DNA from: Gilliamella sp. Lep-s35
Lineage (GTDB): Bacteria; Pseudomonadota; Gammaproteobacteria; Enterobacterales; Orbaceae
Length of the DNA stretch: 64,000 bases
NCBI RefSeq assembly: GCF_009795845.1
Contig: NZ_WTEX01000011.1
Coordinates: 24,881-88,880, forward strand
Reading direction: 5' to 3'
Shown one piece after another: positions 60,801 through 64,000 of this stretch (position 1 is its first letter; every line of letters starts with the position of its first letter). Position numbers and translations under genes: made by a program. Under the pieces are notes generated by a model. It had not been told where the DNA came from. It saw only the letters and a list, made by a program, of their open reading frames with translations, and ran no database searches.

Positions 60801-61108
60801 AAGGTTTGAGTTGCCGCAGATATTACCTCTTGTTCTATAACATCTAACTCGGCTAAATCCCCACCGCACACCATGCACATCAAATCCCCCTCATCCATCG
60901 GGTGACCATTAACACAATGTGGCAATGAGCTTATTTGCTCGGTTAACTCCTCGGCTGTAACAATAGACAACGGTCGCCAACCTGATTCACGAATCGGTTC
61001 GTTCGACAAATCCCAACCGCAAACTCCTGTCTCAATAGTTCCTTCGCAAAAAATCTCATAAAGTGATCTTTCTGTTTCACAATGAGGACAAAAACGCATC
61101 ATTGCCAT
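54836..61108 (-). CDS. Zinc-ribbon/pseudokinase/SF1 helicase/MTES_1575-like nuclease fusion, 2090 aa
   Basis: A giant multidomain protein. Two zinc ribbons open it (C7, C10, C21, C30; then C65, C78, C81 with H69). A Ser/Thr kinase fold covers about 115-362, with HCDLRPETLL at 230-239, APE at 276-278 and DWWSLGIIL. It lacks the VAIK lysine, the DFG Asp is Gly (TGFG, 251-254) and the catalytic-loop Asn is Thr, so it is probably a pseudokinase. After a 600-residue unassigned region comes an Upf1/Dna2-like SF1 helicase: Walker A GPPGTGKS (973-980), a 650-residue insertion, DEAS (D1636), GDEKQMPPSNFF, NVQGDERDIII and NVAITRARKK. The C-terminus has an MTES_1575/Vsr-type nuclease pattern, D2008, E2024 and D2026 (LDFAI...GIECD), with RITSHEW. 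AAGGA precedes the ATG. Confidence 0.85.
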   Translation of the reverse strand: MAMMRFCPHCETERSLYEIFCEGTIETGVCGWDLSNEPIRESGWRPLSIVTAEELTEQISSLPHCVNGHPMDEGDLMCMVCGGDLAELDVIEQEVISAATQTLEPALQAVETTIDNWRILNTLSTTDGTRERYLAERIEDKKRAVLTLYHAGAEPDVAIYDVLKQLPKEHVPEIITAGRWNAQAYVVAEELTGGSLSDLGIVMTDLVSIKHVMAELGQALQAFTEVGLRHCDLRPETLLVRTKDPLDLVITGFGSARLSEFDLEVISPLKTTRYMAPEVIAGGVSVASDWWSLGIILLEQLTQGQCFAGVNDQAFLIQILTNGVTIPDNLPTQLQQLLKGLLAKSHHERWQWPQVQAWLQGQMVAVPEALSSTQHELGSTIQLGERHYSDIKLFALAAADPLYWQEACDHLVRGLVTTWLEKAEFDEQILAKVREVLRQLDLSDDLKLMLVLKILNPDMPLVLKGDIITPSWLLQHPLQGCLFIEGFIPHVLQDLEIWLWRLQERANTVRRRADNLQIRLDEETLKIHLLSTSRAQLTALWEERLAIFPDANNVGILSLIERRAISEEDLIVLLSAQIGQFKSIDNVTQEVLKLSDQHSVVTVDEQELKELMRQPRLALYQMLNERIEGFACIGHEQLDAWTEQYRLEKRMPFHQLLLLLSVPAEQWIKPHKQQYISQIIDFFHKKVSASVLQGPLVRMHLGLYMPRIDIYLLGTERKPAEALLDHLVARNSRQISIDLMAFQQDQYLERRLSNLYRQSSLYKRDTGIDDLYMGFPFLIYQEPTAYRLPRIAPLLLWPIKLHYELGARNHIAFSFDHDREEIRINPALEGILGKSLYQTWKNTLDELLTRSALSTQEIIDALSILGNPLSRKVQALPFKQEIERGKLYLSCSAVFFNVNFMGQSIGEELNKLKKISPIGTALETALRLKSYQTLADIPEKTPELEHYFTVASDPSQENAVLQSRQYPGLLIEGPPGTGKSQTIVNMIADAIGRNKTILLVCQKKAALEVVYKRLVAEGLNNRAIMINDVNADRNIVISSIREQLDRLFKSPVDTHWEAKREQIANQITQLEHQLDSYHQALHHVDEQTGLTYRELIAELISLNKQPSTFVAPQLRSVLSALNKVQLAELEDECALLIRYWLPANYEHTALSELRAFSHEPATLSDFNHFFTDFMEAEHNRTVVLNINQARFDLNDPTPYQHWIETDGQMFLAISDSIRIQLNKWSSLFKVDAAKQQSSSEGYTLITELKRLEEQLAVISNASWCDLSPKLCLLEQQQLDKLTKQASRMMTPTSWYSFLSITRYSAKKNLTHFLMQQGEISDETRFPMLFHALILEQQYRPIRNKLQCIFKQLQLPIPDNTIGIKMAGLINETIVALEEVMQLFNKIMIAPRTEEVEAALLNSKPAFEQLLADYTTAFNRYFARKEALEKLARIEHYLSPSLYQSCKIAIENNVSTEPKLLDIKQALPSLADYQYFRKRAEQLSATSLQLLAKLRSYQEPLKQIAVTDLEKVFRQLVNGEAYQAWKERIELAYPILLINDEETQKRIKLLAAADLEMRALNRVLLEQNIPIKELGSLRQWEDITRLTGVRARRLREFIEQGEKLGLMKLRSIWLMNPDVASRLLPLKAGLFDTVIYDEASQMPIQYAIPTLYRGKVLVVSGDEKQMPPSNFFANQIEIEEADLNLSYDELSDEEQEELQTGQWNCREIMDCPDLLQLARSVLPSTSLQIHYRSAYRELIAYSNAAFYNNQLNVPVRHPKSTIKQVQPIEFLQVNGIYHNQTNLTEAEQVVEKVAEIWQLPKEQRPSLGVVTFNKKQADLIEDLFNKKVRENEIFRTLYLEETQRVESGENMSFFIKNVENVQGDERDIIIFSTTFGRNKEGVFRRNFGVLGQLGGERRLNVAITRARKKVILLCSMPIEDISDMLASQHQPISPRDYLQCYLAYARALSAGDFVTAQSLLKGIIATTETQATKLIESRQDALLNDVEMFIRSLGVSYTKNSGTGVFALDFAIEDPKTQLYIVGIECDAPTHPLLANARARDIWRTAVLNRSIPHIIRITSHEWYEQNEQIKAKLRQLINETLATGETHERS

Positions 61109-61120
61109 AATTGTTTTTCC

Positions 61121-61765
61121 TTAATCTCGGGGTTTATCGATTGTTAATACTATACGGTGGCCTTGTTGTGCTAACATATCTTGTAATAGCTGCATATCAT
61201 TTCTTTTAGGAATGCCTGCCAACCAAACCGTTCCATCTTCATCAAACATTACATCCAGTGCTTTTTCTTGTTCGTTCACGGTGGTTTGATAAGATCTAAA
61301 CCGTTTTTCTCCTAAAGGTGTAAAAAAGTGTAGCCGTTGATTATCACTACCTCTAAGTTGTAACGTTTGCGCTGTTTGGTATTGAAAGGGATCGGTTATC
61401 AATGCATCTATATAAGGTTTAATCGTAATTAAATGTTCGGTTATTTGCTCTAATGAATAACCGGTATACACTAAAATATCAATGGCCGCTTTTTGTTTAA
61501 GCAGTTGTAGTAAGGTAGATAAGGCATTCACTTGATCAAAAGGCTCGCCACCTGAAATAGTAATGCCATCAGCTTGTGCTAACCAAGGTGTTAGTTTATC
61601 GACTAATTCATCAACATCAACAAACTCTTTGGCAGTGCCCCATGTGTCAGCTGAAATACAACCTTTACACCTTAAACGACATCCTTGAAACCATATACCT
61701 ATTCTATTACCTGGTCCTAGTGTCGTCACCGGAAAATGGATACGAGATAAACCTAATTTTACCAT
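61121..61765 (-). CDS. Radical-SAM protein, NrdG/PflA activase-like
   Basis: A 214-aa protein with the CX3CX2C [4Fe-4S] motif at C29, C33, C36 (GCRLRCKGC) and the SAM-binding ISGGEPFDQ (70-78). The size and N-terminus (GPGNRIGIWFQGC) match small glycyl-radical-enzyme activases such as anaerobic NrdG. No glycyl-radical enzyme is adjacent, so it may act on a partner in this operon. It starts one base after the AAA+ stop codon and ends 12 nt before the helicase gene. It is not nrdG by context. Confidence 0.85.
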   Translation of the reverse strand: MVKLGLSRIHFPVTTLGPGNRIGIWFQGCRLRCKGCISADTWGTAKEFVDVDELVDKLTPWLAQADGITISGGEPFDQVNALSTLLQLLKQKAAIDILVYTGYSLEQITEHLITIKPYIDALITDPFQYQTAQTLQLRGSDNQRLHFFTPLGEKRFRSYQTTVNEQEKALDVMFDEDGTVWLAGIPKRNDMQLLQDMLAQQGHRIVLTIDKPRD

Positions 61766-61766
61766 T

Positions 61767-63581
61767 CTACAACTCCAATGTTATTGCATTAGCTTGCACT
61801 GAGGTAATAGTTACATGCTGCCCAACTTGAGGATTTAAAGCAAACAACTCACGTGCCAGTGGATTTAAAAGATGTGCTTCTAATTGATTACGAATACCTC
61901 GTCCACCATTAGAAAGATCAGTTAAAGCTAACATTTTTAGGCTATGCATGGCATTAGGGCTAAAGGTTAATGTCAGTCCTGTTTGCTTAAAATCATTTAA
62001 AATATTAGCCACCATTTGTTCAAAAATCTGTTCAGCAATTTCTGGGCGGATAAAATCAAATACCACAATATTTTCCCCGATCCGGTTCAAAATTTCAGGA
62101 CGATTTAGTACTAACTTGAAATAATGATCTATCTCATTTTTTACTCTTAGTTGTACTACATCAAAAGAATCATCGGCACTAACATTCACCTCTCGTTTTC
62201 CGCTTTCTGTCATTTTATAAATGCCTAAGTTAGATGTAAAAATAATCAGCGCTTCAGAAAAATAAACTCTATCTCCTCTTCCTGAAGTCAACTCACCATC
62301 ATCTAAAATCTGCAAAAATTTATCCAAAATACGGGGATGCGCTTTCTCAATTTCATCAAATAACACAACACTAAAAGGTTTTTCTCGAATTGCATTAGTC
62401 AGCTCGCCGCCTACGTCATACCCCACATAACCAGGAGGTGCACCTATTAAACGTTGATCTGAATGCTCTGAGCTAAACTCAGACATGTCGAATCGGATAT
62501 ATGCACTCTCATCATTAAATAATAGACTGGTGATAGTTTTTGCTAACTCTGTTTTACCAACCCCTGTAGGCCCAGCTAAAAACACTACCCCTCGAGGTCG
62601 ATTCCCCTTACGGTTAACACCGATTCCCGTAATTGCACGCTTAACAATATCTAACATATGTGTCACAGCATGCATTTGCCCTTTTACGCGCTGCGAAATA
62701 AAGGTTTCTGCCTGCTGTATTTTTTCTCTATCTATTTTTTGCCAAGGATCCTCTGTCACCCCCACCTTATAACGTCGTACAGCATCAGCTATTACGTTAA
62801 CACCTATATTTTCTATTCGTGCCAATGTAGCAATTGCGTTCATATCCAATAACAGCATACCTTCTGTACTATTTACGAATGTTTTTTCGGCTTGAGTTAA
62901 AATCTCATCTGGTAATTGTTGGGCATGAGCAATTCCCTTAATTAATGCACCTGCCAAAGCTCGGCGAGCAATATGATCTGGTTTAGCGACAGAAATAGAT
63001 CTTACTTTAGGATTATTCACTAAGAACCAATCCGGTAAATCCCCCTCCTTTTCCACGACCCATAGCACTGTATTAAAAAAAGGTTGGCGATTTTCCCCTG
63101 CTGGACGTACTTTTGCCTGATGAGACAAAATCAATGCTCGTGTAAATAATTGATGTTCAGCTGGCGTTAAATTATCGGTGCGCACACTTAATTGAGAAGC
63201 AAAATCCACCAATAAAGCAATGGGATCTCCAACAAAATTAACAAGCCGTTCTAATACAGAACTCAATAAATCAACACCACCTGCGGCTTTGCCATTTTCT
63301 GGTGTTAAACCTAACTTTTGTAATAATTGATCGGTATTATTGGCAGGAAAGTCGGCTGTTTGTAAACATCGAAAGCCCGACAAGGGATCCCATATCACAA
63401 CATGCTCATAACCGACTTGTTTTAAGCAACGATAAACGGTTAATTCAAAAGATTGTGGTGTAATAACAGAAGGGACTATCTCGCAAGCTTGTAAATCTCG
63501 GATATTACCTGATAATACAAATTGACTTTTAAGTGGTAAAAAACGTAACAAATCTCGTACCCATCGAGGATTTTCAAACAT
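61767..63581 (-). CDS. ClpB-type AAA+ ATPase with degenerate N-terminal AAA module
   Basis: A 604-aa protein. Residues about 1-270 look like an AAA module without a P-loop: FVLSGNIRD, a Walker-B-like ALLVDF (122-127) and VLWVVEKEGDLPDW. Residues about 290-604 are an active Clp D2-type module: Walker A GPTGVGKT (337-344), pore loop GYVG (384-387), Walker B VVLFDE (405-410), sensor-1 TSN (449-451) and a GGRG sensor-2. There is no Clp N-domain or ClpP-binding loop visible. GGGAG precedes the ATG. First gene of the four-gene operon; probably remodels or loads the other components. Confidence 0.85.
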   Translation of the reverse strand: MFENPRWVRDLLRFLPLKSQFVLSGNIRDLQACEIVPSVITPQSFELTVYRCLKQVGYEHVVIWDPLSGFRCLQTADFPANNTDQLLQKLGLTPENGKAAGGVDLLSSVLERLVNFVGDPIALLVDFASQLSVRTDNLTPAEHQLFTRALILSHQAKVRPAGENRQPFFNTVLWVVEKEGDLPDWFLVNNPKVRSISVAKPDHIARRALAGALIKGIAHAQQLPDEILTQAEKTFVNSTEGMLLLDMNAIATLARIENIGVNVIADAVRRYKVGVTEDPWQKIDREKIQQAETFISQRVKGQMHAVTHMLDIVKRAITGIGVNRKGNRPRGVVFLAGPTGVGKTELAKTITSLLFNDESAYIRFDMSEFSSEHSDQRLIGAPPGYVGYDVGGELTNAIREKPFSVVLFDEIEKAHPRILDKFLQILDDGELTSGRGDRVYFSEALIIFTSNLGIYKMTESGKREVNVSADDSFDVVQLRVKNEIDHYFKLVLNRPEILNRIGENIVVFDFIRPEIAEQIFEQMVANILNDFKQTGLTLTFSPNAMHSLKMLALTDLSNGGRGIRNQLEAHLLNPLARELFALNPQVGQHVTITSVQANAITLEL

Positions 63582-63618
63582 GCTTGACTCCCTTAAAAAT
63601 AAAACTTATTAACTCATA

Positions 63619-63624
63619 ATTATA
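63619..63624 (-). promoter_or_regulatory. Candidate -10 element of the four-gene operon
   Basis: TATAAT on the minus strand lies 38 bp before the AAA+ ATG; the matching -35 is weak. No operator is evident. Confidence 0.35.
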
Positions 63625-63691
63625 AGGCACTTTGGTATAAAATGATTTATTGGCGTATTTTTCTTTTAGCAGATTGTTCCTGACCAAAATA

Positions 63692-63907
63692 TTAGACAGT
63701 GCCCATCTCTATCATTTTACTGTTTTGGTAATATTGTTGTTCACATTGTTGCAGCAATACCCAACCGTTGGCCCAATAACAACCGATACGATTATAATAG
63801 ATTTCAATATATACAAATAGTGCTTTATTAGCCAGCATCCTTAATTTGTAGTAATGGTCATGAATAATATGGTTTTTAAGTGTATGAAAAAAACGTTCAA
63901 CAACCGC
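63692..63907 (-). pseudogene. IS3-family transposase, C-terminal fragment
   Basis: Seventy-one codons encode the end of an OrfB integrase: AVVERFFHTLKNHIIH, then VYIEIYYNRIG...WANGWV and QQYYQNSKMIE, ending in a stop at 63692. The DDE Glu region is present, but the rest is missing. The nearby TGTCTAATATTTTGGTCAGG (minus, about 63677-63696) looks like an IS3-type element end. The fragment stops abruptly near 63908. Confidence 0.7.
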
Positions 63908-63912
63908 ATGTA

Positions 63913-64000
63913 GCTATGGATCGGCTACACTAATTCATACAACTTTTTTAAGGGGTAAGATAAACTTATCACAACTAAAAAAGGAACAAATATGAATAAG
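63913..64000 (+). other. Start of another element or gene at right edge
   Basis: Sequence unlike the IS3 remnant begins near 63913. It contains the palindrome GATAAACTTATC (63959-63970), and AAAGGA precedes ATG 63992, of which only three codons are visible. A second insertion that truncated the IS3 copy is the likely explanation. The product cannot be identified. Confidence 0.3.

Noticed and set aside
61121..61765. Calling the radical-SAM gene nrdG
   Set aside because: No nrdD next to it and it is embedded in a different tight operon, so orthology is not supported.

Overview
The window comes from an AT-rich gammaproteobacterium. Its core genes (cra, ntrBC, secB, aas-lplT, radA, ppnN, serB) look enterobacterial, but the AT bias, the missing neighbours in conserved blocks and the sugar-uptake repertoire point to an Orbaceae-type gut symbiont such as Gilliamella. 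The family assignment is inference from gene content; no marker gene was searched. There is no rRNA, CRISPR array or intact prophage. One tRNA (Asn) is present.

Layout. 1-4.4 kb: a D-ornithine/D-lysine catabolic operon (DokD-type decarboxylase, APC antiporter, ornithine/alanine-type racemase) behind a near-consensus sigma-54 promoter, with the 5' end of a divergent PAS-domain gene at the left edge. 4.4-8.6 kb: amino-acid permease, MarC protein and the rpsP-rimM-trmD-rplS operon. 8.8-17.2 kb: a Firmicutes-like mannose PTS (manXYZ) whose partner DUF956/ManO gene lies 5 kb further on, separated by two decayed insertion sequences and by folK, dksA, gluQ and moaA (with a probable Moco riboswitch). 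17.3-24.2 kb: murQ-lplT-aas, gpsA-secB-yibN. 24.4-28.6 kb: glnA-glnL-glnG with two NtrC boxes, a sigma-54 promoter and a glnA/glnL hairpin. 28.8-32.5 kb: a Fur-boxed siderophore ABC importer. 32.6-37.6 kb: cra and fruBKA with a perfect Cra operator. 37.7-42.2 kb: LOG protein, tRNA-Asn, aroD, an NhaC-like antiporter, rsmB. 42.4-48.9 kb: an L-galactonate/altronate catabolic cluster (MFS transporter, GntR regulator, tagaturonate reductase, L-galactonate dehydrogenase, altronate dehydratase). 49.5-53.3 kb: serB-radA and ppnN.

53.5-63.6 kb is the most interesting region. It is a tight four-gene operon on the minus strand: a ClpB-type AAA+ protein with a degenerate first half, a stand-alone radical-SAM activase-like protein, a 2090-residue zinc-ribbon/pseudokinase/SF1-helicase/MTES_1575-like nuclease fusion, and a coiled-coil protein. 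It is bounded by ppnN on one side and by a truncated IS3-family transposase plus another probable insertion on the other. The architecture suggests an uncharacterised nucleic-acid-targeting, perhaps defensive, system. Several degraded IS copies and gene remnants (IS481, IS1182, IS3, an HxlR regulator, a possible ornithine cyclodeaminase) mark decaying spacer DNA elsewhere.
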